Assembly: GCF_001552615.1 (NCBI RefSeq)
Contig: NZ_BCRN01000005.1
Span: forward strand, 248,001 to 312,000
DNA: 64,000 nt
Direction of reading: 5' to 3'
Source of the DNA: Millisia brevis NBRC 105863
Lineage (GTDB): Bacteria > Actinomycetota > Actinomycetes > Mycobacteriales > Mycobacteriaceae
This document shows positions 8,323 to 17,090 of this stretch, in pieces (positions within the stretch are counted from its first letter, which is position 1; each line of letters starts with the position of its first letter). A program made the position numbers and the translations under genes. Below the pieces are notes generated by a model. The model was not told the DNA's origin and searched no databases. It worked only from the letters and a program-made list of their open reading frames with translations.

Positions 8323-9177
8323 CTAGAATTCTTCGTAGGTGGCCGGATCCTGGCCGGCCAGTCGGCCGTCCGGGCGTCCGAGCGCGGTGATGGCGTCGAC
8401 TTCCGCGGCATCGAGGTCCAGTTCGACGGCTGCCAGGTTCTCCAGTTGGCGCTTGTGGCTGCTCGCCTTGGGCAGCGGGATCGCACCGAGGGCGCGGTGC
8501 CAGGCGAGCACCACCGATCCGGGCCCGACACCACGGGTGCGGGCGATCTCGACCACCGCCGGGTCGTCGAGGATGCCGTGGCCACGCCCGAGCGGGCTCC
8601 ACGCCTCGGTCGCGATGCCGTGCGCACGGTGATAGGCCAGCGCGTCGAGCTGCGGGAAGTGCGGGTGCATCTCGATCTGGTTGACCACCGGCAACTCTCC
8701 GGTTTCCGCGGCCAGTCGATCGAGGTGTTCGGGTAGGAAATTCGAGACGCCGATCCAGCGGATCAGCCCGGCGTCGCGGGCGTCGATCAGGGCGCGCCAC
8801 GCCTCGACGTAGCGGTCCTGCTTCGGGTTTGGCCAGTGGATCAGATACATGTCGAGCCGGTCGAGGCCCGTTCGGTAGAGGCTCTCCTCGATCGTGCTGC
8901 GAGCCTGGTCGTACGCGTGGTGGCGGCCGGGCAGTTTGCTCGAGATCAGCAGCTGGTCACGGGGTACGGCGGCGCGGGCGACGCTGCGGCCGACGGCGCC
9001 CTCGTTCTCGTAATTGAAAGCGGTGTCGATCAACCGGTAGCCGGTATCGATCGCCTCGGTGATCGTCTGCGCCCCCGCCCGACCGTTCAGTTGGTACGTT
9101 CCGAATCCGATAGGGGGTAGCGCCAGGTCCACTCCATCCGCATCCTGCACACGAACGGTGGTCCGGTTTGTGGTCAT
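8323..9177 (-). CDS. Aldo/keto reductase
   Basis: A 284-residue NADPH-dependent carbonyl reductase of the aldo/keto reductase superfamily. It has the opening motif IGFGTYQLNG, the catalytic tetrad residues in DTAFNYENEGAVGR (Asp, Tyr), LLISSKLPG (Lys) and DMYLIHWPNP (His), then GVSNFLPEHL and the cofactor-binding PLPKASSHKRQLENL. The substrate is unknown. It precedes the PoxB-like gene by 14 bases on the same strand, so they are probably co-transcribed. Confidence 0.9.
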   Translation of the reverse strand: MTTNRTTVRVQDADGVDLALPPIGFGTYQLNGRAGAQTITEAIDTGYRLIDTAFNYENEGAVGRSVARAAVPRDQLLISSKLPGRHHAYDQARSTIEESLYRTGLDRLDMYLIHWPNPKQDRYVEAWRALIDARDAGLIRWIGVSNFLPEHLDRLAAETGELPVVNQIEMHPHFPQLDALAYHRAHGIATEAWSPLGRGHGILDDPAVVEIARTRGVGPGSVVLAWHRALGAIPLPKASSHKRQLENLAAVELDLDAAEVDAITALGRPDGRLAGQDPATYEEF

Positions 9178-9382
9178 GCGGTCTGTCCTTCCACTCGAAT
9201 GCCGAGACGGACACGTCCGCTAACCGGTCTACCACTCGCCCGCCCGATACGGTCGATGTGGCGGGTTATCGAGGTGAGAGGGAATCGTCGAATCCCCGCG
9301 AGGTCCGGCACCCCGATCCCCGGTATCGTTCCTCGCAGAGGAAGGTTCGACCGGCCTACCCTGCGCGAAGGGAGTGCACACG

Positions 9383-9808
9383 ATGGCCGACCGTAGGTCC
9401 GCATATCGCGACGCCGCTCAGGACATCATGGAAACCACAGCCGAGCACGCGGCGAAGATCGCCACGATCGTCAGCGGTGCGGTGGTCGGCGTCGCTCGCG
9501 AGGTCGGCGATCTGGTGACCGACGGACGTGAGATTCGCGACGCGATGCGCCAGGCGCGGCTCGACGAGGAGTCGGGCACGGCCACGGTGATCGACGCCGA
9601 GACGGCGGAGCCCACCCCGGCCGCGCTGGACGAGGCGAAGCCGGTGACGCCGGCCGCCGAGCCGGCACGGTCGGAAGCCGCCGAGCCGGTCACGGCAGAG
9701 GTCGCCGAGCCGGTCACGGCAGAGGTCGCCGAGCCGGTCACGGCGGAAGCCGTTGAGCCGGCACCCGCGGAGCCGGAAGCCGAGCCGGCGGACGATCCGC
9801 GCTCCTGA
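9383..9808 (+). CDS. Small hypothetical protein with Pro/Ala/Glu repeat tail
   Basis: A 141-residue protein I do not recognise. The N-terminal about 70 residues are predicted helical (YRDAAQDIMETTAEHAAKIATIVSG and onwards). The C-terminal half is acidic and built of an eight-residue repeat, AEPVTAEV, present three times, followed by a Pro/Glu/Ala tail, probably disordered. The GAAGGAG site at 9367-9373 favours the ATG at 9383 over the GTG at 9374. It is not obviously linked to its neighbours. Confidence 0.7.
   Translation: MADRRSAYRDAAQDIMETTAEHAAKIATIVSGAVVGVAREVGDLVTDGREIRDAMRQARLDEESGTATVIDAETAEPTPAALDEAKPVTPAAEPARSEAAEPVTAEVAEPVTAEVAEPVTAEAVEPAPAEPEAEPADDPRS
9680..9751 (+). repeat. 24-bp in-frame tandem repeat, three units
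   Basis: Units at 9680-9703 and 9704-9727 are identical; the third at 9728-9751 differs near its end. Each encodes AEPVTAEV in the tail of the small hypothetical protein. Because the unit is a multiple of three, length changes would keep the frame. Confidence 0.85.
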
Positions 9809-9827
9809 CCCGAGCGCGTTCGCAGGG

Positions 9828-10208
9828 TCACCCCGTTCGCGGGTGAGTCGCGCGGTCGTCGGTGGGAGGCTCCTGCGCCCGGCGCTGCGCGCGTCGCGCG
9901 CCGCGGGCCAGTTCGGTCTCCAAGGCGTCGAGACGCTGCTCCCACAGCCCGCGGAAGGGCGCCAGCCACTCGTCGACCGCGCGCAGCGCCTGCCGGTCGA
10001 GCGCATACCAGCGGCGGGGCCCGTCGATACGCACGGTGACAAAACCGTTGTCCCGCAAAGTCTTCAGATGCTGCGATACAGCCGGCTGCGAGATGCCCGT
10101 CTCGGTACGAATCAGGTCGGCGATCGCTCCGGCGGTGACTTCGCCGCCGACGAGGACCTCGACGATGCGCCGCCGCACCGGATCGCCGAGGACATCGAGG
10201 GCGTGCAC
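9828..10208 (-). CDS. ArsR-family transcriptional regulator
   Basis: A 126-residue winged-helix repressor of the ArsR type: LGDPVRRRIVEVLVGGEVTAGAIADLI, then the recognition helix in ISQPAVSQHLKTLRDNGFV and the wing RIDGPRRWYAL. No CxCxxC-type metal site is visible, so it is probably a non-metal ArsR of the kind paired with AHSA1/SRPBCC proteins. The GTG at 10208 lies 4 bases after the stop of the SRPBCC gene; the longer upstream reading frame overlaps that gene in an unrelated composition and is rejected. It is the second gene of a two-gene operon, so it probably autoregulates from sites upstream of the SRPBCC gene. Confidence 0.88.
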   Translation of the reverse strand: MHALDVLGDPVRRRIVEVLVGGEVTAGAIADLIRTETGISQPAVSQHLKTLRDNGFVTVRIDGPRRWYALDRQALRAVDEWLAPFRGLWEQRLDALETELARGARRAQRRAQEPPTDDRATHPRTG

Positions 10209-10212
10209 GGAC

Positions 10213-10821
10213 TTATCCGCCGGTATAGAAGGCGACCGTCTTGTCGCGGCGCGCCTCGGCGTTGTCCTCCGTCTCGCCGGACGCCACCTCGGCCACGTAC
10301 CAGGCCTGCCCGCTCTCGCGGATGAACGCGAAGACCTCGGGCCCCGGCTCCTCCTGAGCGATCGGCTCACCGGTGCGCAGGTACTCGCCGAGCCCGAAGA
10401 GCGACAGATCCCAGCCGATACCGCCCGCGCCGGCACCGTAGATGCGCCAATGCTCGGTGACGGGAGCCAGGTGCTCGAGCCGCAGGTCGGTCTCGGCGCC
10501 CGCGGCGGTGAGCGCGACGTTCACCCAGCTGACTCCACCACCGAATTCCCATGTGAGCGAGAAGTATTCGGGCGGGGTGCAGGTGGTGATGGTACCGGAG
10601 GCGTTGCCCTCGATCGCGTACCGGCCGCCTTCGTGCAGGTCACCGGAGACCGGCGCGAACCAACGGGGCAGCCGCTCGGGATTGGTCACCGCATCCCACA
10701 GATCATCGATCGGGTACGGGAACCGCCGCTCGACGACCACGGTGGTGGTCGGGGTGCCGTCGTCGTCGCTGCCGGTCAGAACGGTGCGCTGGGCCGCGCC
10801 CACGATGTCCACAGGATTCAT
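10213..10821 (-). CDS. SRPBCC/AHSA1-like protein
   Basis: A 202-residue START/Bet v1-fold protein of the AHSA1 (activator of Hsp90 ATPase homologue) group. The signature VVVERRFPYPIDDLWDAVTNPERLPRWF at about residues 27-54 is followed by the beta-rich cavity strands ending LRLEHLAPV. Bacterial members bind small hydrophobic ligands, but the ligand is unknown. It is first gene of an SRPBCC-ArsR operon; palindromic candidate ArsR operators lie 21-48 bases upstream of its start. Confidence 0.85.
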   Translation of the reverse strand: MNPVDIVGAAQRTVLTGSDDDGTPTTTVVVERRFPYPIDDLWDAVTNPERLPRWFAPVSGDLHEGGRYAIEGNASGTITTCTPPEYFSLTWEFGGGVSWVNVALTAAGAETDLRLEHLAPVTEHWRIYGAGAGGIGWDLSLFGLGEYLRTGEPIAQEEPGPEVFAFIRESGQAWYVAEVASGETEDNAEARRDKTVAFYTGG

Positions 10822-10842
10822 GAGGCCAATATATCGACGCTC

Positions 10843-10869
10843 ACTTATTTAAGTCAAGACTAAATTAGT
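10843..10869. promoter_or_regulatory. Tandem inverted repeats upstream of SRPBCC-ArsR
   Basis: Two AT-rich inverted repeats occur in an otherwise GC-rich gap. ACTTA-TT-TAAGT spans 10843-10854, and ACTAA-A-TTAGT spans 10859-10869. Their size and symmetry suit dimeric ArsR operators, and they overlap the expected promoter of the SRPBCC-ArsR operon. Assignment to this ArsR is inference. Confidence 0.5.
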
Positions 10870-10983
10870 GACCGCGAGGCGATACGGGCGGGTGTCAAGA
10901 GCCGAGCCGGTTGTCCACAGGAAGCCGGACGTTCATCCACAGCGATCGCAACAGGCTCGGCCCTGTCGCCCCGATCGTGAACA

Positions 10984-11799
10984 ATGGTCGAAGTGACCAG
11001 CGACAAGATGCTCACCCGCATCGGCGGGCTGCTCCGGCAAGCCGAGTCGACCGATAACCCGCACGAGGCCGAGGCGTTCATGACCGCCGCCCAGCGGCTG
11101 GCGACGGCCATGTCGATCGATCTGACCGTGGCGCGCGCCCATACCGCCGACCGGGAACGCCGTCCGGCCCCGACGCAGCGAGTGATCGAGATCGGCGAAC
11201 CCGGCCGCAAGGGTCTGCGCACCTACGTCGAGTTGTTCGTCTGGATCGCCAGGGCCAACGATGTGACCTGCGACGTCACCCGCACCTCCACCCAGGTCTT
11301 CGCCTACGGCTTCGACACCGATATCGACACCTGCCAAGCGCTCTACACCTCGCTGGTCGTCCAGATGGTCCGCGCCTGCGATCTCTATCTGTCCGAGGGG
11401 GGACATCGGGGGGCGGTCGCGCAGCGGGTGGTCACCCGCACGGTGCGCGGTCGACGCGTCCGCCGACTCGAGGACCGACCGCTGGCGACGATCACCGCCC
11501 GGCTGGAGTTCCAGTCCGCCTTCGCCGAGCGCATCGGTGCCCGGCTGCTCGAGGCGCGGCAGGAGACGATCGCCGAACGCGAACGCGAGGATTCGGCCGG
11601 CACCGCACTGGCGCTGCGCGACAAGGATCTCGAGCTGACCGACTACTACCGTTCGCAGTCGCGGGCCCGCGGCACCTGGCGCAACCAGACGGCGTCGTAC
11701 TCCGCCGATGCGCGGGCGGCCGGAGACCGGGCGGGACGGCAGGCTCGGCTCGGCGGTTCGGCGGAGTTGCCCGGCGCCCGGGCGCGGTTGCCCCGGTAG
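10984..11799 (+). CDS. DUF2786 domain protein
   Basis: A 271-residue protein with an N-terminal DUF2786 domain (MLTRIGGLLRQAESTDNPHEAEAFMTAAQRLAT, about residues 9-45), followed by the family's longer alpha/beta region that includes LFVWIARANDVTCDV and a basic C-terminus. The biochemical function of the family is unknown. It lies upstream of a TIGR04338-type metallohydrolase, separated by a 15-bp tandem repeat; such proteins commonly neighbour each other in Actinobacteria, so a shared function is possible. Confidence 0.8.
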   Translation: MVEVTSDKMLTRIGGLLRQAESTDNPHEAEAFMTAAQRLATAMSIDLTVARAHTADRERRPAPTQRVIEIGEPGRKGLRTYVELFVWIARANDVTCDVTRTSTQVFAYGFDTDIDTCQALYTSLVVQMVRACDLYLSEGGHRGAVAQRVVTRTVRGRRVRRLEDRPLATITARLEFQSAFAERIGARLLEARQETIAEREREDSAGTALALRDKDLELTDYYRSQSRARGTWRNQTASYSADARAAGDRAGRQARLGGSAELPGARARLPR

Positions 11800-11816
11800 G
11801 CGACGGTGCGATCGGG

Positions 11817-11906
11817 AAGACCGCTACCGGCAAGGCAGGGACGGGCGAGGCTGGGACGGGCAAGGCTGGGACCGGCCAGACTGCGACCGGGAAGACTGGG
11901 ACCGGC
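11817..11906 (+). repeat. 15-bp degenerate tandem repeat (minisatellite), six units
   Basis: Six consecutive 15-base units of the form AAGGCTGGGACCGGC, each differing at a few positions, fill most of the gap between the DUF2786 gene and the metallohydrolase gene. The strand shows a purine bias. It is outside any recognised coding frame, although one open frame could read through it. Confidence 0.8.
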
Positions 11907-11939
11907 AGGACACGGAATCCGGCCGACCGGAGGCCGCCG

Positions 11940-12458
11940 GTGAGCGGTGGTGGCCGGCGGGACGAGCAACGGCAGCGGGTGTACGACGCCGAGAGCCTCG
12001 TCCAGCGGATGTTCGATCGGGCCGACGGCGGGACCGGACGCCAGGTGCAGCTGCACGGTTCGACGATCACCCTGCCGGTGGAGCGCCGCTTCGGGTCGGT
12101 CGACTCGGCCGAAGACTATCTGCGCAGGGTCCTCGACCTCGCCGGGGTGCGCGCAGCGTTTCCGCGGTCGAGCGCGCCGGTCGCGGTGCGCACCCGTCGG
12201 GGAGCGACCGCCGCGCACTACGAACACGGCACCGCGACGATCGCGATCCCGGACGGGCGGGATGGCCGGTGGGCGCTGCGAGAACTGGTTGTCCTGCACG
12301 AATTGGCGCATCACCTGGGGGATCCGGACGCCGAGGAGGCCGCACACGGCGGCGACTTCGTCGCCCGAACGCTCGAGCTGGTGGAGATCGTGATGGGACC
12401 GGAGGCGGCCTTCGTGCTGCGCGTCGCCTACGCGGGGACCGGCGCCCGCGCCGGCTGA
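11940..12458 (+). CDS. TIGR04338-type zinc metallohydrolase
   Basis: A 172-residue putative zinc-dependent hydrolase of an actinobacterium-specific family. The HExxH-type motif is VVLHELAHHLGD at about residues 119-130, followed by HGGDFVARTLELVEIVMGPEAA, which gives a third likely ligand. The N-terminal half (QRVYDAESLVQRMFDRA) is typical of the family. The substrate is unknown; peptidase activity is only inferred from the motif. The start is the GTG at 11940 after a minisatellite-containing spacer. Confidence 0.82.
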   Translation: MSGGGRRDEQRQRVYDAESLVQRMFDRADGGTGRQVQLHGSTITLPVERRFGSVDSAEDYLRRVLDLAGVRAAFPRSSAPVAVRTRRGATAAHYEHGTATIAIPDGRDGRWALRELVVLHELAHHLGDPDAEEAAHGGDFVARTLELVEIVMGPEAAFVLRVAYAGTGARAG

Positions 12459-12477
12459 GTCCGCCTCACGCCCCGGA

Positions 12478-12518
12478 CCCGGCGGGGTCGCCCGCCCGGG
12501 AGGTCGGGGCCCGCCGGG
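12478..12518. terminator. Hairpin between convergent genes
   Basis: CCCGGCGGG (12478-12486) and CCCGCCGGG (12510-12518) can pair into a 9-bp GC stem with a 23-base loop, in the 61-base gap between two converging genes. There is no T-tract. The position suits bidirectional termination. Confidence 0.4.
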
Positions 12519-12519
12519 G

Positions 12520-13911
12520 TCAGCGGTCGAGCAGTTGTTGGACGGCGAACAGGACGTCGCGGTGGAAGGTGGGGAAGGCGTAATGCATGCCGGCCAGCGT
12601 GGTCAGCGGGATGCGGGTGTGCACGGCGAGGGTCAGCATCGAGAGCACCTCGCCGCCCATCGGACCGACCACCGTCGCGCCGACCAGGACGCTCGCCGCG
12701 GGATCGGTCGCGCCCGGTAGGTCCGCGGCCACCAGTTTGACCACGCCGTCCCCGCCGGGGCCGTGCAACCAGCCACGGGTCGAGGCGGGCACCGAGACCG
12801 TCGCGACCCGCACATCGAGGCCCTGCTCGCGTGCCTGCTGTTCGGTCAACCCGACCGACCCCACCTCCGGATCGGTGAACGTCACCCGTCCGACCGCGTG
12901 ATACTCGGCGTTCGGACCGGCATCGGGAGTCAGCAGGTCGGCGACGGCGATATCGGCCTGGTAGACCGACACGTGGGTGAACGCCCCGTGCCCGACGACG
13001 TCGCCGAGCACCCACACCCCATCGGCGGCCCGCATCCGGTCGTCGACGGCGACCGTGCCGTGCGTCACCGTCGCCCCGACGCTCTCGAGGCCCAGGCCGT
13101 CGAGGTTCGGCGACCGGCCGGCGGCGACCAGGATCTCGCGGGCGTGCACCACCCCGTCGGCCAGGGTGACCGTCACCCCGTCGGCCACCCGGTCGACGTG
13201 GTCGATCCGAACGGCCGCTCGCGCGTCGATACCCTCGCGGGCGAAGACCTCCGCGATCACCGCCGACGCCTCGGGTTCCTCCCGGCTCAGCAGCCGCGGA
13301 CCGACCTCGAGCACGGTGACCGCGGTGCCGAAACGGGCGAAGACCTCCGCCAGCTCGCAACCGATCGGACCGCCGCCGATCACGATCAGACTCGCCGGCG
13401 CATCCGACAGCCGCACAATGTCACGGTTGGTCAGCGGCTTCGTCTCGCGCAGACCGGGGATCGACAGGTCGGCCGGCGCGGTGCCCGGGTCGAGGATCAC
13501 CCCGCGCCGCGCGAGGAAGATGTCGTCGCCGACCACCACCCGACCGGGCCCGTCGAGACGCCCGCGACCGCGCACCACCCGGACCCCGGCATCCTCGAGG
13601 GCGGCGGTGGGCCGGGCGTCGTCCCAGTTACGTGCGGCCTCGGCGACCCGCGGCGCGACCACCGACCAGTCGGCCCGCACGTCGACCTCACCCGCGAGAT
13701 CCCCCGCGCGACGCGCCTCGGCCAGCGCATTGGACGCGCGCACCATCGCCTTCGTCGGAATGCATCCGTAGTAGGGGCATTCGCCGCCGACCAGGTGCAT
13801 CTCGACGCCGACGACCTCGAGGCCGGCGCGGGCCAGGGCGGCCGCCGCCCGTTCCCCTCCCGGACCGAGACCGACGACCACCACATCCACCTCGACCTGC
13901 GTCATCACCAC
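12520..13911 (-). CDS. FAD-dependent pyridine nucleotide-disulfide oxidoreductase
   Basis: A 463-residue class I flavoprotein disulfide reductase (lipoamide dehydrogenase/mercuric reductase/mycothione reductase superfamily). It has an N-terminal FAD dinucleotide fold VVVGLGPGGERAAAALARAGL, the redox-active pair in GGECPYYGCIPTKAM (CPYYGC, about residues 44-49), a second Rossmann motif IGGGPIGCELAEVFARFG, the FAD-binding GVWVLGDVVGHGAFTHV, and the C-terminal dimer domain with MHYAFPTFHRD holding the catalytic His-Glu-type region. The CPYYGC spacing is shared with a widespread actinobacterial subgroup of unknown substrate; no HgII-binding N-terminal domain or C-terminal CC is present, so MerA is unlikely. 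Confidence 0.87.
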   Translation of the reverse strand: MVMTQVEVDVVVVGLGPGGERAAAALARAGLEVVGVEMHLVGGECPYYGCIPTKAMVRASNALAEARRAGDLAGEVDVRADWSVVAPRVAEAARNWDDARPTAALEDAGVRVVRGRGRLDGPGRVVVGDDIFLARRGVILDPGTAPADLSIPGLRETKPLTNRDIVRLSDAPASLIVIGGGPIGCELAEVFARFGTAVTVLEVGPRLLSREEPEASAVIAEVFAREGIDARAAVRIDHVDRVADGVTVTLADGVVHAREILVAAGRSPNLDGLGLESVGATVTHGTVAVDDRMRAADGVWVLGDVVGHGAFTHVSVYQADIAVADLLTPDAGPNAEYHAVGRVTFTDPEVGSVGLTEQQAREQGLDVRVATVSVPASTRGWLHGPGGDGVVKLVAADLPGATDPAASVLVGATVVGPMGGEVLSMLTLAVHTRIPLTTLAGMHYAFPTFHRDVLFAVQQLLDR

Positions 13912-13973
13912 AGGGTGGCAGCCCCGGCCGTTTCGGGGGAGCGGGACCCGGAAAACGCCTATCGTGCATCGGT

Positions 13974-14546
13974 ATGGAAACGCTCGTGCGGTGGATCGGC
14001 GAGGACGACCCGACGCGCCTGGACAGTGCCGCGGTGACGATCACGGACGGTCGGCTGTCGGCGCACGGCGCCCAGTCCTGCGCCGAATGGTCGCTGGCGT
14101 GGACGCTGGTCTGCGACGACGACTGGATCACCCGGCGGATGCGGGTCACCGCCATGGGGCCGGGGTGGTCGCGCGCCCTCGACCTGATCCACGACGACGG
14201 CTGGCACGCCACGGTTTCCGCGAACGGTGGGTTATGGCGTCCGGCACCGAATTTCGATGCCGACGCGTTGGCCGAAGCGCTCGACTGCGATCTGGGTCTG
14301 TGCCCGTTGACCAATACGATGCCGATCCGGCGGCTCGATCTGATGGGCGGTGATCGGCCGGAGACCCTGCTGACTATGGCGTGGATCGAGGTGCCGTCGC
14401 TACGGGTGATCGCGACTCCGCAACGGTATTCCTCGGTCGGCGGGGCGGTGCGCTACGAATCCGAACGCCGCAATTTCCACGCCTTCCTCACGGTGGACGA
14501 GGACGGCATCGTCATCGACTACCCGCATCTCGCCCGTCGCATCTGA
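13974..14546 (+). CDS. Putative glycolipid-binding protein (DUF1089-like)
   Basis: A 190-residue protein of the putative glycolipid-binding family. Recognisable are VRWIGEDDPTRLDSA at the start, YSLAWTL-like SLAWTLVCDDDW, the repeated Trp-rich strands DDGWHATVSANGGLWRPAP, a CDLGLCPLTNTMPIRRL core, and the C-terminal YESERRNFHAFLTVDEDGIVIDYP. Family members are predicted lipocalin-like beta barrels; glycolipid binding is annotation-level knowledge only. The ATG at 13974 was chosen because the longer frame upstream overlaps the promoter of the divergent oxidoreductase. Confidence 0.82.
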   Translation: METLVRWIGEDDPTRLDSAAVTITDGRLSAHGAQSCAEWSLAWTLVCDDDWITRRMRVTAMGPGWSRALDLIHDDGWHATVSANGGLWRPAPNFDADALAEALDCDLGLCPLTNTMPIRRLDLMGGDRPETLLTMAWIEVPSLRVIATPQRYSSVGGAVRYESERRNFHAFLTVDEDGIVIDYPHLARRI

Positions 14547-14598
14547 CCGAACGGCACGGCGACGGCGCCGCGGCGAGGCGCCGGCGGATAATGGCGGC

Positions 14599-15219
14599 GT
14601 GGCGGGAGAACACGGGGTGGCCCGAGCCGGAGCGGTTGTCGCCGTGTCGCTCGCGGCCGCCTGCGGGTTGATCCACGCCGGGTTCAACGTCTACCTCGCC
14701 GCATCGCTCGGCTCCGCCGATGCCACCTCCGACGAGTACGGGTTGTGGAGCACCGACCGCGCTCGACCCCTGCTCGCCGCGATGGCGATCATGGCGTTCC
14801 TGGTGGCGATCATTCCGATCCCCACCGTGCTGACCCGGTCGCCGAGCGTGCTGTTCTGGCGGGCGGTCTGTTGGCTCGGCGGCGGCTTTCTGGTGCTGTA
14901 CGGCACGGCGAATCTGCTGCTGTCCCGCCTGACGTCCTCCGGGGTGGCGATCGTTCCCAGCAATCCGGGCTCCAGTCGGTGGGCCGAGGGATCCGAGAGT
15001 TTCGGCCCGTTGATCCTGACCGGACACGCCACCGGCTGGGATGTGCTGTTCGTGGTGTGGGGGTTGTCGCTGCTGGTGGCGCTGTTCCTCACCCGCACCC
15101 ACGGGCTGCGCCCCGGCCACGCCCCCGCGCGGTCCCGCGCACGCACCGCCCGCTCCCGCGACTCCGCCGCGGACGGCAAGCTGTTCGGGATCGATCCGCC
15201 GTGGAACTGGTGGCGCTGA
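14599..15219 (+). CDS. DUF3995 membrane protein
   Basis: A 206-residue integral membrane protein with four strong hydrophobic segments (about residues 10-35, 55-75, 90-115 and 145-165) and a basic, Arg/Ser-rich cytoplasmic tail. The overall pattern matches DUF3995 proteins of Actinobacteria, for which no function is known. Translation probably starts at the GTG at 14599. Confidence 0.7.
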   Translation: MAGEHGVARAGAVVAVSLAAACGLIHAGFNVYLAASLGSADATSDEYGLWSTDRARPLLAAMAIMAFLVAIIPIPTVLTRSPSVLFWRAVCWLGGGFLVLYGTANLLLSRLTSSGVAIVPSNPGSSRWAEGSESFGPLILTGHATGWDVLFVVWGLSLLVALFLTRTHGLRPGHAPARSRARTARSRDSAADGKLFGIDPPWNWWR

Positions 15220-15304
15220 GCCGTCGAGGCCGAACGATAGGATGACCCGGCCGCAGGGTCGCGCCACACCTCGACCGTCCCCGGGCGGCGCGAGTGGAGG
15301 AAAA

Positions 15305-17080
15305 ATGGCAGCGCAATCGTTGATCCTGTCCCGCCGCGACCTCGAGTTCCTGCTGCACGAATGGCTCGATGTCACCGCCCTGACCGAGCGGGAGCGCTTC
15401 GCCGAGCATTCGCGGGAGACCTTCGACGCCGTCCTCGACCTCGCCGAGCAGTTGGCGACCGAGTACCTCGCCCCGCACAACCGTGCCTCGGATCTCAACG
15501 AACCGACCGTCGGGCCGGACGGAACGGTTCGCATCATCCCCGAGGTCGGCCGGGCGCTCGAGGCGCTGCGCGCGTCGGGTCTGGTAGCCGGAGGTTTCGA
15601 CGAACAGGTCGGCGGCATGCAACTGCCGTCGGTGGTCGGCCGAGCGGTGCTGACCTGGCTGCTCGCCGGGAACGTCGCGACCGCCGCCTACCCGCTGCTG
15701 TCGATGGCCAATGCCAATCTTGTTGTCACCCACGGAACACCGGAGCAGATCGAACGCTTCGCCCTGCCGGTCATCGAGGGTCGCTGGTTCGGCACGATGT
15801 GCCTGTCCGAGCCGGACGCCGGTTCGTCGCTGGCCGATGTCACCACCAAGGCCACGCCGATGCCGGACGGCACCTACCGGATCACCGGTTCGAAGATGTG
15901 GATCTCCGGCGGCGACCACGAATTGTCCGAGAACATCGTGCATCTCGTGCTCGCACGCATCGAGGGAGCCCCGGCCGGGGTCAAGGGGATCTCGCTGTTC
16001 ATCGTCCCGCGCAAACATGTCGCCGAGGACGGGACGGTCGGCGAGCGCAATGCCGTCACCCTGGTGGGCCTCAATCACAAGATGGGCTACCGCGGCACGG
16101 TCAACACCCTGCTCGCCTTCGAGGGGGCGACCGGCTACCTGGTGGGTGAGCCGAATCGTGGTCTGTCACTGATGTTCACGATGATGAATGACGCCCGCAT
16201 CGGCGTCGGGCTCGGGGCGACCGCGCTCGGCTACACCGGCTACCTGCACGCCGTCGAGTACGCGCGCACCCGCACCCAGGGCCGCTCGGTCCTCGACAAG
16301 GATCCGACCAAGCCGCAGATCCCGATCATCGATCATCCGGACGTGCGCCGCATGCTGCTGGCACAAAAGTCGTACGTCGAGGGCGGTCTGGCCCTGGGTC
16401 TGTACTGCGCCAAGCTGATCGACGAGGAGCGCACCGCCGCGACCCCCGAACTGCGGGCGCAGGCGGCGATGCTGCTCGACACCCTCACCCCGATCGCGAA
16501 GGCCTGGCCGTCGCGCTGGTGTCTGACCGCGAACGACCTGGCGATCCAGGTGCACGGCGGCTACGGCTACACCCGCGAGTACCCGGTCGAGCAGTTCTAC
16601 CGGGACAACCGACTCAACCCGATCCACGAGGGCACCAACGGTATCCAGGGCCAGGATCTGTTGGGGCGCAAGGTGCTCGCCGGTGGGGGCGCCGGCCTGA
16701 CCATCGTCCTGGACGCGATCGACGCCACGCGCAAGCGGGCCGGTGTGCTCGGCGGGGTCCTCGCCGAGCACGCCGACCAGCTGGGCAGCGCGTCCGCGCA
16801 CCTCGCGAAGACGACCACCGCGGTGTTGATCACGGGCAACCCGGAGCTGGTGGTCGCGAACGCGACGTCGTATCTGGACGGCTTCGGGCACATCGTGCTC
16901 GCGTGGATCTGGCTCGAGCAGGAGATCGCCGCGCACGGCAAGTCGGAGAAGGTGCACGCCGGCAAGGCCGCGGCCGCCGACTACTTCTACCGGTACGAGC
17001 TGCCGCAGGTGTACACCTGGCTCGACCTGGTCGGCACCCTCGACCGCACCACGCTCGACCTCGACCCCTCGGTGCTCTAG
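15305..17080 (+). CDS. Acyl-CoA dehydrogenase (about 590-residue type)
   Basis: FAD-dependent first step of beta-oxidation of an acyl-CoA. The 591-residue product is of the longer class with an extra C-terminal helical domain. The N-terminal helical domain runs to about residue 160, the FAD/substrate strand motif MCLSEPDAGSSLADV is central, and the C-terminal catalytic region has VHGGYGYTREYPVEQFYRD and PIHEGTNGIQ, whose glutamate is the likely catalytic base. It has a strong GGAGG site 4 bases before the ATG at 15305; the longer upstream frame overlaps the DUF3995 gene. The substrate is unknown: long-chain, or methylmercaptopropionyl-CoA as in DmdC-like relatives. Confidence 0.9.
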   Translation: MAAQSLILSRRDLEFLLHEWLDVTALTERERFAEHSRETFDAVLDLAEQLATEYLAPHNRASDLNEPTVGPDGTVRIIPEVGRALEALRASGLVAGGFDEQVGGMQLPSVVGRAVLTWLLAGNVATAAYPLLSMANANLVVTHGTPEQIERFALPVIEGRWFGTMCLSEPDAGSSLADVTTKATPMPDGTYRITGSKMWISGGDHELSENIVHLVLARIEGAPAGVKGISLFIVPRKHVAEDGTVGERNAVTLVGLNHKMGYRGTVNTLLAFEGATGYLVGEPNRGLSLMFTMMNDARIGVGLGATALGYTGYLHAVEYARTRTQGRSVLDKDPTKPQIPIIDHPDVRRMLLAQKSYVEGGLALGLYCAKLIDEERTAATPELRAQAAMLLDTLTPIAKAWPSRWCLTANDLAIQVHGGYGYTREYPVEQFYRDNRLNPIHEGTNGIQGQDLLGRKVLAGGGAGLTIVLDAIDATRKRAGVLGGVLAEHADQLGSASAHLAKTTTAVLITGNPELVVANATSYLDGFGHIVLAWIWLEQEIAAHGKSEKVHAGKAAAADYFYRYELPQVYTWLDLVGTLDRTTLDLDPSVL

Positions 17081-17090
17081 AAGCACAGGG

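Noticed and set aside
6440-8326. A 628-codon open frame on the plus strand opposite the PoxB-like gene
   Set aside because: Arg/Gln/Gly/Val-rich translation without family motifs; it mirrors the codon bias of the real minus-strand gene.
8309-8800. Extension of the PoxB-like frame by 164 residues
   Set aside because: It overlaps the aldo/keto reductase on the same strand, and the ATG at 8308 has its own ribosome site and a normal family N-terminus.
11708-12583. Open frame reading through the 15-bp repeat as a repeat protein
   Set aside because: It overlaps two real genes in other frames, and its translation is Arg/Gly-rich with no family support.
12520-13911. Mercuric reductase
   Set aside because: No N-terminal metal-binding domain, no C-terminal vicinal cysteines and no mer genes nearby; only the general disulfide-reductase fold is supported.
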